A DNA stretch of 15,603 bases from Sulfurovum sp. (GTDB taxonomy: Bacteria; Campylobacterota; Campylobacteria; Campylobacterales; Sulfurovaceae): the NCBI GenBank assembly GCA_021159425.1, contig JAGGRU010000143.1, positions 1-15,603 on the forward strand. Reading direction: 5' to 3'. Under the pieces are notes generated by a model. That model was not told the DNA's origin, did no database searches, and worked only from the letters and a program-made list of their open reading frames with translations. Both the position numbers and the translations under genes were made by a program. Below, piece by piece: positions 8,201 through 14,944 of this stretch. Position 1 is the stretch's first letter. Each line of letters starts with the position of its first letter.

Positions 8201-8340
8201 ACCACCTGTTTGGGTGTGATGTCAGGAAAAGCATCTACGGGGATGTTCTTGTAAGCTTTGTAGCCAAAGCCTGAAATAGCGATGAAGAGTGCAAGTATGA
8301 GAAATTTATACTGTATCAGTATTTCAAAAAATCTTTTCAT
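5293..8340 (-). CDS. CzcA/CusA-type heavy-metal efflux RND transporter
   Basis: The 1015-residue product is a full-length HME-RND pump: a proton-driven inner-membrane trimer that moves metal ions into a tripartite channel. It begins with a helix (about 9-29) and the typical IPVDAFPDITPKQV. Other marks are GLGQVLWY, the helix-4 region GLAIAIGMIVDGTIVVVENSF with D401 and E408, GREFMPTLNEES, PIAMRIEELLEG and the C-terminal LRLRPVLMTAFTTLFGILPL...LPGLYVLF. In CzcA three acidic residues form the proton relay (D402, D408, E415); the first is Ala395 here, as in CusA. The periplasmic methionines of CusA appear to be Arg and Glu here by remembered alignment, which argues against Cu/Ag. The start has AGGAG 6 bases upstream, and that site overlaps the adaptor gene's stop; the genes are 9 bp apart. 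It is the last gene of the metal block. Family certain, substrate not. Confidence 0.93.
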   Translation of the reverse strand: MKRFFEILIQYKFLILALFIAISGFGYKAYKNIPVDAFPDITPKQVVIYTESVGNSAEDIEKLITYPIESAMSGLPGVKMILSNSMFGLSYVSIFFEDDLDTYLLRQLVTERLNTIDIPKGWGAPVMGPNTTGLGQVLWYALKDKEGKYTPSQLREMHQYAVTPLLKSVDGVEEVISWGGFEKQYEVLIDPKRLQAVDVTYNEVIEALEKSNQSVGGQYLEFNREQYLIRGAGLYGTMDDIRNTVIRSKKAKTVTIKDVATVQEGKAPRFGAVSVDGKERVFGMVLQRSGTNAAKVVESIKAKMPLVNAALPKGVSLDVIYDRTEITHKAVSTMTSALLTGSILVAIILFLFLFELRSAFIVIISLPISLLIAFLMMQEYGISANLMSLSGLAIAIGMIVDGTIVVVENSFRLLHDNPKASRAEIIAEATAEVAKPVLFALLIIATVFIPLLSLEGLAGKLYTPMALDIVFVMLGSLAVALLLVPVLSYMLLREGKHANSPLMRAIKAFYTPLLVFSLEHAKKLVLVTFFIFFILAGLLSQQGREFMPTLNEESIMYRVIAIPGTALTQSVENAQAIEKYILEKYSNDVLSVLSMMGRSEKGETAQANYMEVLLTLNPELKEIEALGKKMTRDLKEKFNYLQFVPTQPIAMRIEELLEGVSAELAVKIYGEDQKVMGGIAAQIAETLNDIKGLDHAEVETQLGQAQINIKPDYLALSRYGLSVAEVMQVIRYGIGEEAVTQKIEGVKRFAIVAKLKHAKQDINALKNLLLRSQSGKIVTLQEVCNITVVQGPAFIKREDLSRYMVLSIEVEDRDIATFVEEANEKIKQNVVIPDGYYIKWAGDFKNMQEATATLSMIIPITLLIILLLLYTAFNSFKKAFLILLGVPLGLIGGIVGLLISGEYLSVSAIVGFIAIFAIAILNGIVLVSFIDDLRKKFPDIKTIDLVKNATLLRLRPVLMTAFTTLFGILPLLYATGVGSEIQYPLSVVVTGGIISSTILTLLVLPGLYVLFFRKK

Positions 8341-8349
8341 AATGTACTC

Positions 8350-9513
8350 CTAGTGCCCATGCCCGCCAAGGGAAGACTTGAGCAGCATGGATTTTACAAA
8401 ATAGACACCTTCAGAGACATATTCATCTTCTGTGTCAATGCCTTCAATGGCTACATAGTCACCTGTATAGGCAAGAATCTTCACCACTTTGGCTATGTAG
8501 GGAGATTCCTCTTCTTCATGTTCCTCATGATCACTGTGTGCATCATGTTTATCTTCATGGGCATCGTGGTCATGATCCTCATGTTCTTCCTGCGCTTCAT
8601 TCTCATGTTCTGCTTTTTCTTCATGTCCGTCATGATGTGCTTCAATAAAAACAACCCATTCCCCTTGAAAAAGTGTTAACGCACTCTTTTTTACCATTAA
8701 AACATTTGCAGAGGGTTCAAATGAAATTTCCATCTCCGTGTAGGTTCCCAGGAGTAGGTTTTTAGGAGAGTCTTCTATCTGAAACAGAACTTTGGCACGC
8801 TGTGTCTCTTCATCTATGGTAGGGAGCAGTTGCACAAAATGTGCAGCATATTTTTCTCCGGCTACGGTGACATATCCTGTGGTTTTTTGAGTTACTTTCA
8901 TAGCATCATCCAAGCTGAGATAGGCAAGCGCATAGTAGCCGCTTTGATTGACCAGGGTCATCAGAGATGTTTGTGCATCTACATTGGAATGAAGGGGTAC
9001 CAGGATCTTACCTACCACACCATCTGCATGTGCATAGAGCATAAATTGATCTGTTGTAGCTTTAAGATCGGCTGTTTTGATGCCTAAGGAGCTTAGTTGT
9101 GAAGCCAGTGCATTTTTTTTGGCAGCTATCTCCTGTTTTGCAATAATATAGCTATTGAGTTCATTTTTTGAGTTCAAACCTTTTCTATAAAGTTTTTCTG
9201 ATGTACTTAACTGTGTTTTAGCTGCTTTTAGCTGCTCCAAAAGTGAAAGATATTCAGCAGACATTTTAGAGAGTTCCAATGACTCTATAAGGGCAACTTT
9301 GTCACCTTCTTTTACTTTTCTCCCAGCTTTGACAAAATACTTTTCAACATGCCCTGAAAGTCTGGAGACCACCTCTTGTTTCTGGTCGGAGAGTTGTGTG
9401 ATCTGTGCATTGGTCTGGATGACTTTTCCCAAAGGTTTTATTTGTGCATGTTCAAGTATGATATTATTTGAAAATCCGAATATGGGTAGTAGTAAAAGTA
9501 AAGTTTTAATCAT
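8350..9513 (-). CDS. CzcB/CusB-like periplasmic adaptor with His-rich loop
   Basis: This 387-residue membrane-fusion protein should link the RND pump to the outer-membrane factor. It has a signal peptide (about 1-16), an N-terminal lipoyl half (SGHVEKYFVKAGRKVKEGDKV, about 53-73), a helical hairpin (about 83-145), the second lipoyl half (ADGVVGKILVPLHSNVDAQTSL), a beta-barrel and a membrane-proximal C-terminal domain. Residues 293-332 are an insertion with 12 His and many Asp/Glu in 40 residues, between a strand ending WVVFIEA and one starting SPYIAKVVK. The protein ends GGHGH. His-rich stretches in CzcB-type adaptors are associated with Zn/Co/Ni-type divalent ions, which suits a CzcB assignment more than the Met-based CusB. 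The ATG has AAGGAG 7 bases upstream and overlaps the end of the upstream gene by 8 bp, which implies translational coupling. Confidence 0.9.
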   Translation of the reverse strand: MIKTLLLLLPIFGFSNNIILEHAQIKPLGKVIQTNAQITQLSDQKQEVVSRLSGHVEKYFVKAGRKVKEGDKVALIESLELSKMSAEYLSLLEQLKAAKTQLSTSEKLYRKGLNSKNELNSYIIAKQEIAAKKNALASQLSSLGIKTADLKATTDQFMLYAHADGVVGKILVPLHSNVDAQTSLMTLVNQSGYYALAYLSLDDAMKVTQKTTGYVTVAGEKYAAHFVQLLPTIDEETQRAKVLFQIEDSPKNLLLGTYTEMEISFEPSANVLMVKKSALTLFQGEWVVFIEAHHDGHEEKAEHENEAQEEHEDHDHDAHEDKHDAHSDHEEHEEEESPYIAKVVKILAYTGDYVAIEGIDTEDEYVSEGVYFVKSMLLKSSLGGHGH

Positions 9514-10681
9514 TGTAGTCTCCTTGTAAAAAACGTAATGCTATTTTTTGATGATTGATCATTTTTTGTGTTTGAAGCAGGGCTTTTCTTGTTTGAATGA
9601 GTTTGTTTTTTGCTGACATCATTTCAAAAAGTGAACCTTTTGCTATTTTGTATCCTTCCTGAAGAAGAGAAGTGAGTTCCTGTTGTTCTTTTTGCAGAGT
9701 CTTTAGTGCATTATATTGAGCTGAAAGTTCTCTAATGGATGCTTTTAACATCTGTTTTTGTGAGTGTAGATTTAAAGAGAGTTGTTCATTGTCCAGTTTT
9801 GTCTGTTGACCTTGTAACTTTGCCAACATCCTCTCTTCACTTCTGTCATTATGAATAGACAAAGGAATATTCACCCCAAGTCTCAAAATAGACTGATCAG
9901 GTTCTTTCTCCATTCCTGCATAAACATCATAATTCTGAAAAGAGCTTTGGTTCATACTTAGATCACTTTGATAGAGTTTTTCTTTAGCCTGAAGTATCTG
10001 TTGCTGTGGACTCAATTTTGAAGAGTTTTTTGTTTTGGGTGAAACAGAGTAAATAAATCTTTTATCCAGAGAGACGTTCTTTCTAAAACCAGCTATTGTC
10101 AAAAGTTGATAGTAGAGAGTACTGACCTGCTGCTTGACGGTATACATTTGTGTTTTAAGTGCAAGTGTCTCTGTTTTTGCCTGCAGATAAGATACTTTAT
10201 TGTCTGAACCATTTTTAAAACGCTCTTTAACCATATTTGTTACTTTGTTTGAGAGTTTATACTCTTGTTGTAACAGGGATAACATTTTGTTTTGATAGAC
10301 ATAATCTGTATATAAACCTTCAAGTGCTTTTATATATCCGACTTTTCCTTGTCTAACAAATGCTTTACGAAGCAGGGTAGAAGCATGGGTTTTATTTTGT
10401 ATACCATTCATATAAGACCCGGTACGAATGGTTTGGGAAGCAGAGACTGTGTAGCCAAAGCTGTTATTGCCAATGTCTTCATCAAATCTTGATGCTTCAA
10501 GGTTGAGAGTAGGGTTTGCTGTTCTTAAAAGTATGTTGTTCTCTTGCTGTGTGACTTGCAAAGAGAGTTGCTGGCTTTGTAGTATTTTTGAATGTTTTAA
10601 TGTATGTTCTTTAAACTTTGCATAACTCATTCCAAAAAGAGTGAGTGAGAAAGTGAAAAAAAGCATGATAATTTTTGTCAT
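9506..10681 (-). CDS. TolC/CzcC-like outer-membrane efflux protein
   Basis: The 391-residue product has a signal peptide (MTKIIMLFFTFSLTLFGMSYA) without a lipobox cysteine, then long amphipathic helices with a strand pair (NPTLNLEASRFDEDI...FGYTVSASQTI) and a second repeat (YDVYAGMEKEPDQSILRLGVNIPLS). This duplicated helix-strand plan is that of the outer-membrane efflux protein (OEP) family. It is slightly shorter than most CzcC/CusC proteins. The partner is given by position: it precedes and overlaps the adaptor gene, followed by the pump. The ATG at 10681 has AGGAAA about 7 bases upstream. The order outer-membrane factor, adaptor, pump is the usual czcCBA order. Confidence 0.88.
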   Translation of the reverse strand: MTKIIMLFFTFSLTLFGMSYAKFKEHTLKHSKILQSQQLSLQVTQQENNILLRTANPTLNLEASRFDEDIGNNSFGYTVSASQTIRTGSYMNGIQNKTHASTLLRKAFVRQGKVGYIKALEGLYTDYVYQNKMLSLLQQEYKLSNKVTNMVKERFKNGSDNKVSYLQAKTETLALKTQMYTVKQQVSTLYYQLLTIAGFRKNVSLDKRFIYSVSPKTKNSSKLSPQQQILQAKEKLYQSDLSMNQSSFQNYDVYAGMEKEPDQSILRLGVNIPLSIHNDRSEERMLAKLQGQQTKLDNEQLSLNLHSQKQMLKASIRELSAQYNALKTLQKEQQELTSLLQEGYKIAKGSLFEMMSAKNKLIQTRKALLQTQKMINHQKIALRFLQGDYND

Positions 10682-10745
10682 GGTTTATTTCCTATATATT
10701 TATATGTATGTATGTTCAGTGGAGAACTATGGTGTGGTAGAAATA

Positions 10746-11051
10746 TTAAACAATAGGAGGTTTGGTAGTATTTTCTTTAAAAGGGGGATGATAGAGTGTT
10801 GTCTTTTGTGCAGGCTGTGCCTTATATGCTAAAGTATCAAAGGTCAGGTCAGGCGTATTGAGGATAGCTATAAAATGAAAGAGATGATCCATATCACAGA
10901 GATCACCGCACTCATCAGCGATATTTTCTTCCATCAGATATTCAGCTACGGTATTATGATGACAGTCATCTTCCATAGCAATGACAGAGGCATGGGCAAT
11001 ATTGAAAAACAGTGATAACAATAGAAATAATTTTATCAATTTTATATTCAA
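10746..11051 (-). CDS. Small periplasmic Cys/His protein, CzcI-like
   Basis: The 101-residue product starts at TTG (11051); no ATG is available, and GAGG 8 bases upstream supports this start. A signal peptide ends in NIAHA (residue 21). The mature part carries C30-H31-H32, then C48-x3-C52 with H56 and H59 (ECGDLCDMDHLFHF), and ends in a Pro-rich tail (PPFKENTTKPPIV). The layout resembles CzcI of czc metal-resistance operons: exported, metal-ligand pattern DCGxC followed by a hydrophobic run, Pro-containing C-terminus, located directly before czcCBA. Sequence likeness is only partial and from memory. It may bind metal in the periplasm and modulate efflux expression or activity. It lies 64 bp before the outer-membrane factor and 52 bp after the porin. 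Confidence 0.72.
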   Translation of the reverse strand: MNIKLIKLFLLLSLFFNIAHASVIAMEDDCHHNTVAEYLMEENIADECGDLCDMDHLFHFIAILNTPDLTFDTLAYKAQPAQKTTLYHPPFKENTTKPPIV

Positions 11052-11077
11052 AATATCAGCCTCGTTAAGATTTAGTG

Positions 11078-11109
11078 AGTATATCTAAAATAGTTTAATA
11101 TATCTAAAA
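11078..11109 (-). promoter_or_regulatory. Candidate internal promoter with paired operator-like direct repeats
   Basis: On the minus strand a TATACT -10 (11083-11078) lies about 27 bases before the TTG start of the CzcI-like gene, with the ribosome site between. A perfect 11-bp direct repeat, TTTTAGATATA on the minus strand, occurs at 11099-11109 and 11080-11090, spaced 19 bp. One copy covers the -35 position (TAGATA) and the porin stop; the other overlaps the -10. Two tandem sites about two helical turns apart suit a regulator bound to one face of the DNA, so the efflux genes may be switched separately from feoB-feoA-porin. AT-rich sequence makes chance repeats less rare, so this is tentative. 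Confidence 0.35.
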
Positions 11110-12387
11110 ATTATAATTTGCGATCATTCTGAACTGATCATAATCTTCCATACCTGCTACTTTAAAGTCCACAGAAGCAAAAGCTGCAGTTACGGAGACT
11201 TTATCATTGAAGTTATAGTCAATGACTGCATCTATTTCGTTTGATTCATACAAAGAGGCATCATCAGCTTTAAAGTTTCCGTAGACAATACCGGCATTTA
11301 AGCCCTCAATGCCGATCGCTTCAAAATGAAATCCTGCACCGATTACCCATGCGCTTCCTGGAGCACCAATGGCATCAAGTGTCTGATCTTCCATAGAGGT
11401 AAAAAAAGCACCTCCTCCAAGACTCAAACCCATAGCACCGGTTTCACCGTTATCCTGGTTATATGCTGCAAGAATATGTACACCTATTTCTTCTGAGGCA
11501 AGCTCCATACTTACACCAAAAGTATTGGCATTCTGTTTTCCCAAGAGTGCTACTCCGGTTTCTTTACTGCTGTCATACTGCAGACCCAGTGTCAAAGTTG
11601 TCTCTTTTGCAAAACTATAGCTGTATCCGGCTTCTGCATAGATCACATTTGCAATATCATTGTAATTGTAATACCAGAGATTGAGAGAAAGGTCTTTGAT
11701 CCCTTCATATGAAGCAGATGCGTAGTAGATACCATCCGTATCATTTACAGTTCCCAGTGTCTCATTAACATTGACAAATTCAGCACTGTTCACAGCATTT
11801 TCCCAACCTGCCATTTTCTTTATGAGTCCTGCTGTGAGAGTCAGATCATCTATATCTGTATTTGTAATAGTATAAGCTTCAAAATAGTTTGGCATCATTC
11901 TAATGTCATCACTGTCAGCATGTGGAGTATCTAGTATTTGTCTACCAAGTTTAATTTCAGTATTCCCCCATTTTCCATCTAAATATGCCTGAGATATAAG
12001 GATGAAACTTTTTCCATTTTCATTAAAAAGATCACCATGAACATGAATAGGATCTTGATTAACTCCAAGATTAAGTACTGTAAATACTTCAGCACCGACC
12101 ATGAATCCATTCCAGCTTTTAGTGTTAATGTGAAAGTGTCCTCCAAGTGCATAGGCATTTGTACGTGATGCACCATCTTCAGAAAATGTGATATATCCTG
12201 CTCTGAGTTGACCTTTGCCATGTTCCATAGGATCATATCCGCCCAAGACACCCCTGACAGTTTTTATTTTTACGGGTGAACTTATATTTTCTGTTGTATT
12301 AGTATCTTCAGCTATATTAATATTTTCTGCTTGAATACCAATACTCATTATCATTAGTATGGTTGTGCTTAATAATATTTTATTCAT
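11104..12387 (-). CDS. OprD-like outer-membrane porin in the feo block
   Basis: The 427-residue protein has a signal peptide (MNKILLSTTILMIMSIGIQA), alternating beta strands throughout and a C-terminal Phe (MIANYNF), the marks of an outer-membrane barrel. The segment AYLDGKWGNTEIKLGRQILDTPHADSDDIRMMPNYFEAY (about 134-172) is the typical OprD-type signature of Campylobacterota porins. The ATG has AGGAAGAG about 4 bases upstream, and the feoA stop is only 15 bp away, so it is almost surely on the feo transcript. This placement suggests a channel for ferrous or another divalent metal ion, or for a metal chelate, but the sequence alone does not show the substrate. The pre-barrel segment (about 21-45) is Asn/Thr/Glu-rich. 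Confidence 0.85.
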   Translation of the reverse strand: MNKILLSTTILMIMSIGIQAENINIAEDTNTTENISSPVKIKTVRGVLGGYDPMEHGKGQLRAGYITFSEDGASRTNAYALGGHFHINTKSWNGFMVGAEVFTVLNLGVNQDPIHVHGDLFNENGKSFILISQAYLDGKWGNTEIKLGRQILDTPHADSDDIRMMPNYFEAYTITNTDIDDLTLTAGLIKKMAGWENAVNSAEFVNVNETLGTVNDTDGIYYASASYEGIKDLSLNLWYYNYNDIANVIYAEAGYSYSFAKETTLTLGLQYDSSKETGVALLGKQNANTFGVSMELASEEIGVHILAAYNQDNGETGAMGLSLGGGAFFTSMEDQTLDAIGAPGSAWVIGAGFHFEAIGIEGLNAGIVYGNFKADDASLYESNEIDAVIDYNFNDKVSVTAAFASVDFKVAGMEDYDQFRMIANYNF

Positions 12388-12402
12388 TTTCTCTTCCTAA
12401 AC

Positions 12403-12627
12403 CTACAGTTTCTCTACTTCTATTTTATCTGCTTCATCTGCTCTAAGTCCAATAAGGGTTGACCCCACTTCTATCTCCATGGTCTGTTTTGCTAAAGAGC
12501 AACCTTTTACAAGAAACTCTTCTCCACGCATAACACCAAAAGAGCTGAAACGATCTCTTAATGCTTTATCTGCATTGATCTTTATGATCTCACCTCTGTC
12601 ACCTTTGCTCAATTCTACTAAATTCAT
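12403..12627 (-). CDS. feoA: FeoA ferrous iron transport accessory protein
   Basis: The 74-residue product is a typical one-domain FeoA: a cytoplasmic SH3-like barrel that supports FeoB-dependent Fe2+ uptake. Family marks are MNLVELSKGDRGEIIKI, the RDRFSSFGVMRGEEF turn (usually RLxxLGixpGxxi) and a C-terminal GSTLIGLRADEADKIEV. It follows feoB by 10 bp, and its ribosome site AAGGA lies next to the feoB stop. The order feoB-feoA is reversed from the E. coli feoABC order. No feoC is present. Confidence 0.95.
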   Translation of the reverse strand: MNLVELSKGDRGEIIKINADKALRDRFSSFGVMRGEEFLVKGCSLAKQTMEIEVGSTLIGLRADEADKIEVEKL

Positions 12628-12637
12628 ATCTTCATCC

Positions 12638-14755
12638 TTATGTAATCATTAATGTTATTCTATAGGCAACAAAACTCAATATCCATGCACTTGCAGTTGT
12701 CATAAAGAAAAGATACACAAGATATTTCCATCCTCCGGCTTCTTTGGTAAAGACCATGGAAGCTGCAAGACAAGGCAGGTAGATCATAACAAATACAATA
12801 AATGCTATGGCAGAGGCAAAAGGAATATTTGCCTTGATCTGTGCGATGAGTCCATCACTTCCCTCATTTACTTCATCACCAAGTGAATAGAGTACACCCA
12901 GTGTTGAAACAACCACTTCCTTCGCTGCAAGTCCTGCTTCCAGGGCTACAGACATTCTCCAGTCCATACCAAGCGGCGCAAAGAATGGTTCAGAAGCATG
13001 TCCTATCTTTCCTAAATAACTTTGTTCAAGCATTTTTAGTGAAAGTTCATTGCTCAATTGACTTTTTGCATCTTCATTGACAGTTTGTTCGATCTTCACT
13101 TGATATTGTGCTTCGAGTTCATGGTTTTTAGGGTAGTTACTTGCAAACCAGATAAGAATAGATGCTGCCAAAATAAAAGTACCGGCTTTATTCAAGTATG
13201 ATTTAGCCTGACCGTAAACTGTGTGCCAAATGAGTTTAAGTGATGGCATACGATATTTTGGCATCTCCATTACAAAGGGCTCATCCTCTCCTTTAAATAC
13301 AAACATTTTAAGTGCTTTTGCCATAAGCAGACCCAACAATGCCCCTGAAATATAAATAATAAACAAGATGTTTCCTGCTTGCTCTTCGGCAAAGAATGCA
13401 CCTGCAAAAAGTACATAGATAGGCAGTCTGGCACCACAAGACATAAAGCCTATGATGAAAAGTGTAATGAGTCTGTCTTTTTCATTCTTGAGTGTTCTTG
13501 CCGCCATATAAGCTGGTACAGAACATCCAAAACCGGTTACAAGCGGGATGAAACTTTTCCCGTGAAGTCCAAACTTGTGGAAAAAGCCATCCAGTAAAAA
13601 AGCCACACGAGACATGTACCCGGTTGTTTCAAGTAGAGCAATACCAAGAAAAAGAATAATGATATTTGGCAGGAACATGACAACAGCACCCACACCGGCG
13701 ATCATCCCATCTGCTACAAGTGAACCCAATTCTCCATCACCAAGCAGAACTTTTGCTTGATCACCAAGCCAGGAGAAGGAAGCATCAATGTAATCCATAG
13801 GTAGAGAACCCAACTCAAAAGTAAGCTGGAAAAGTCCCCACATAAAGAAAAGGAAGAGGGGAATACCCAATACCTTGTTGATCAAAAGATTGTCTATCTT
13901 CTGGGTCATGTTTTTAGCCCTCATAGACTTAAGCGACATAACCTCCATCTTTGCACCTTTTGCGAATGCAAAGTGTTCATCTGCAAAGATCTCATCCAGA
14001 TCTTTTGTATTGTTATGAAGATAAAGGTGATTGAGTCCTTCTCTGACTATAGGAAGCATTTCTATCCAGATGGGTTCATCATGCATCTGCTTATAGACAT
14101 CTTCATCTTCCTGTAAAAGCTTCACTGCAAGATGACGGTAGGGAAGGGTACTTTTATATTTTTTCTCTTCCATGAAAGTAACGATATGTGAAATCTCTTC
14201 TTCTATAGGATCCGAGTAAACTACTTTTGCTGTAGTCTCTTTTTGTTCAAAAACTTCAACAATGGCATCTTTGAGGGCTTCTATACCTTCTTTCGTTGTA
14301 GCAGAGGTTTTAATACAAGGTACACCTAAAATGGCAGAAAGTTGTTTTTCATCTATCTCTATGCCTTCTTTTTTGGCTTCATCACACATATTGAGTGCCA
14401 CGACGACTTTTTTACCTGTCTCCAGCAGTTGTGTTGTAAAAAGCAGGTTTCTCTGAAGATTGGTAGAGTCTACAACATTGACAATAATATCATACTCATC
14501 ACTCTGCAAAAAGCTCTTGGTTACTTTCTCTTCTATCGTATATTCTGTAAGTGAATAGGCACCGGGAAGATCGATGATATGTACTTCATAATCTTTACAG
14601 GCAACGTCATCACAAATGTTAAAAATCACTTCTGTTTTATCAACAGTCACTCCTGAAAAGTTTCCTACTCTGAGTTTAGCATTTGAGATGGCATTGATAA
14701 GTGAAGACTTTCCTACGTTAGGTTGTCCGGCAAGTGCTACGATTATAGATTTCAT
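12638..14755 (-). CDS. feoB: FeoB ferrous iron transporter
   Basis: The 705-residue product imports Fe2+ across the inner membrane. Its N-terminal G domain shows G1 GQPNVGKSS (10-18), G2 T37 in GNFSGVT, G3 DLPG (62-65), G4 NMCD (122-125) and G5 SATTKEG (151-157). A helical spacer region follows to about 290. The membrane part contains the two conserved Gate segments, with PLVTGFGCSVPAYMAARTL around C411 and MSCGARLPIYVL around C440, and the late GLAAKEVVVSTLGVLY. Nothing key is missing; length is slightly below E. coli FeoB (773). The ATG at 14755 has AAGGA 10 bases upstream, in a small inverted repeat. Two Fur-box-like sites lie upstream. It is the first gene of a seven-gene same-strand block ending with the RND pump, which makes iron-responsive expression likely. 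Confidence 0.97.
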   Translation of the reverse strand: MKSIIVALAGQPNVGKSSLINAISNAKLRVGNFSGVTVDKTEVIFNICDDVACKDYEVHIIDLPGAYSLTEYTIEEKVTKSFLQSDEYDIIVNVVDSTNLQRNLLFTTQLLETGKKVVVALNMCDEAKKEGIEIDEKQLSAILGVPCIKTSATTKEGIEALKDAIVEVFEQKETTAKVVYSDPIEEEISHIVTFMEEKKYKSTLPYRHLAVKLLQEDEDVYKQMHDEPIWIEMLPIVREGLNHLYLHNNTKDLDEIFADEHFAFAKGAKMEVMSLKSMRAKNMTQKIDNLLINKVLGIPLFLFFMWGLFQLTFELGSLPMDYIDASFSWLGDQAKVLLGDGELGSLVADGMIAGVGAVVMFLPNIIILFLGIALLETTGYMSRVAFLLDGFFHKFGLHGKSFIPLVTGFGCSVPAYMAARTLKNEKDRLITLFIIGFMSCGARLPIYVLFAGAFFAEEQAGNILFIIYISGALLGLLMAKALKMFVFKGEDEPFVMEMPKYRMPSLKLIWHTVYGQAKSYLNKAGTFILAASILIWFASNYPKNHELEAQYQVKIEQTVNEDAKSQLSNELSLKMLEQSYLGKIGHASEPFFAPLGMDWRMSVALEAGLAAKEVVVSTLGVLYSLGDEVNEGSDGLIAQIKANIPFASAIAFIVFVMIYLPCLAASMVFTKEAGGWKYLVYLFFMTTASAWILSFVAYRITLMIT

Positions 14756-14768
14756 GGATTATAAATCC
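14756..14768 (-). other. Short inverted repeat covering the feoB ribosome site
   Basis: On the minus strand GGATT TAT AATCC ends at the base before the feoB ATG and includes part of the AAGGA ribosome site. The 5-bp stem with a 3-base loop could weakly mask the site. It is short enough to be chance. Confidence 0.3.
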
Positions 14769-14790
14769 TTATATTTATTTAGAAGTAAAA

Positions 14791-14805
14791 TGAAAACTAT
14801 TATCA
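14791..14805 (-). promoter_or_regulatory. Fur-box-like operator upstream of feoB
   Basis: On the minus strand TGATAAT A GTTTTCA matches the 7-1-7 Fur box (TGATAAT N ATTATCA) in 12 of 14 half-site bases. It lies 36-50 bases before the feoB ATG. The GATAAT in it could also be the -10 element, in which case Fur-Fe2+ would block RNA polymerase directly. Fur control of feo genes is well established in Proteobacteria and Campylobacterota. Confidence 0.6.
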
Positions 14806-14857
14806 TTTAGTTTTTCTAGGAGTAATTTACTCTTTTAATACTTAAAGAATGTTAAAT

Positions 14858-14872
14858 TGACATTGATTATCA
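14858..14872 (-). promoter_or_regulatory. Second Fur-box-like operator, far upstream of feoB
   Basis: On the minus strand TGATAAT C AATGTCA matches the 7-1-7 Fur box in 12 of 14 half-site bases, 103-117 bases before the feoB ATG. The surrounding sequence (14863-14882) also contains further GATTATC/AATAATGA-like half sites, so several Fur dimers could bind. It is 67 bp from the first box. On the plus strand TTGACA at 14857-14862 overlaps it. Confidence 0.5.
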
Positions 14873-14944
14873 ATAAATAATGAGAAGTTTTTGTATTGTA
14901 GCTTTTATATAAAGAAAATGAGAAGAATTTAAGAGTGGAATGAT

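Noticed and set aside
10682..10745. Separate promoter in the gap before the outer-membrane factor gene, with TATG triplication at 10703-10714
   Set aside because: The gap is very AT-rich with several overlapping TATA-like hexamers but no supporting -35 or repeat; not distinguishable from chance.
14857..14883. Plus-strand promoter (TTGACA, then TAATGA after 15 bp)
   Set aside because: The spacing is short and the -10 poor, and no plus-strand gene follows. Kept only as overlapping the distal Fur-like box.
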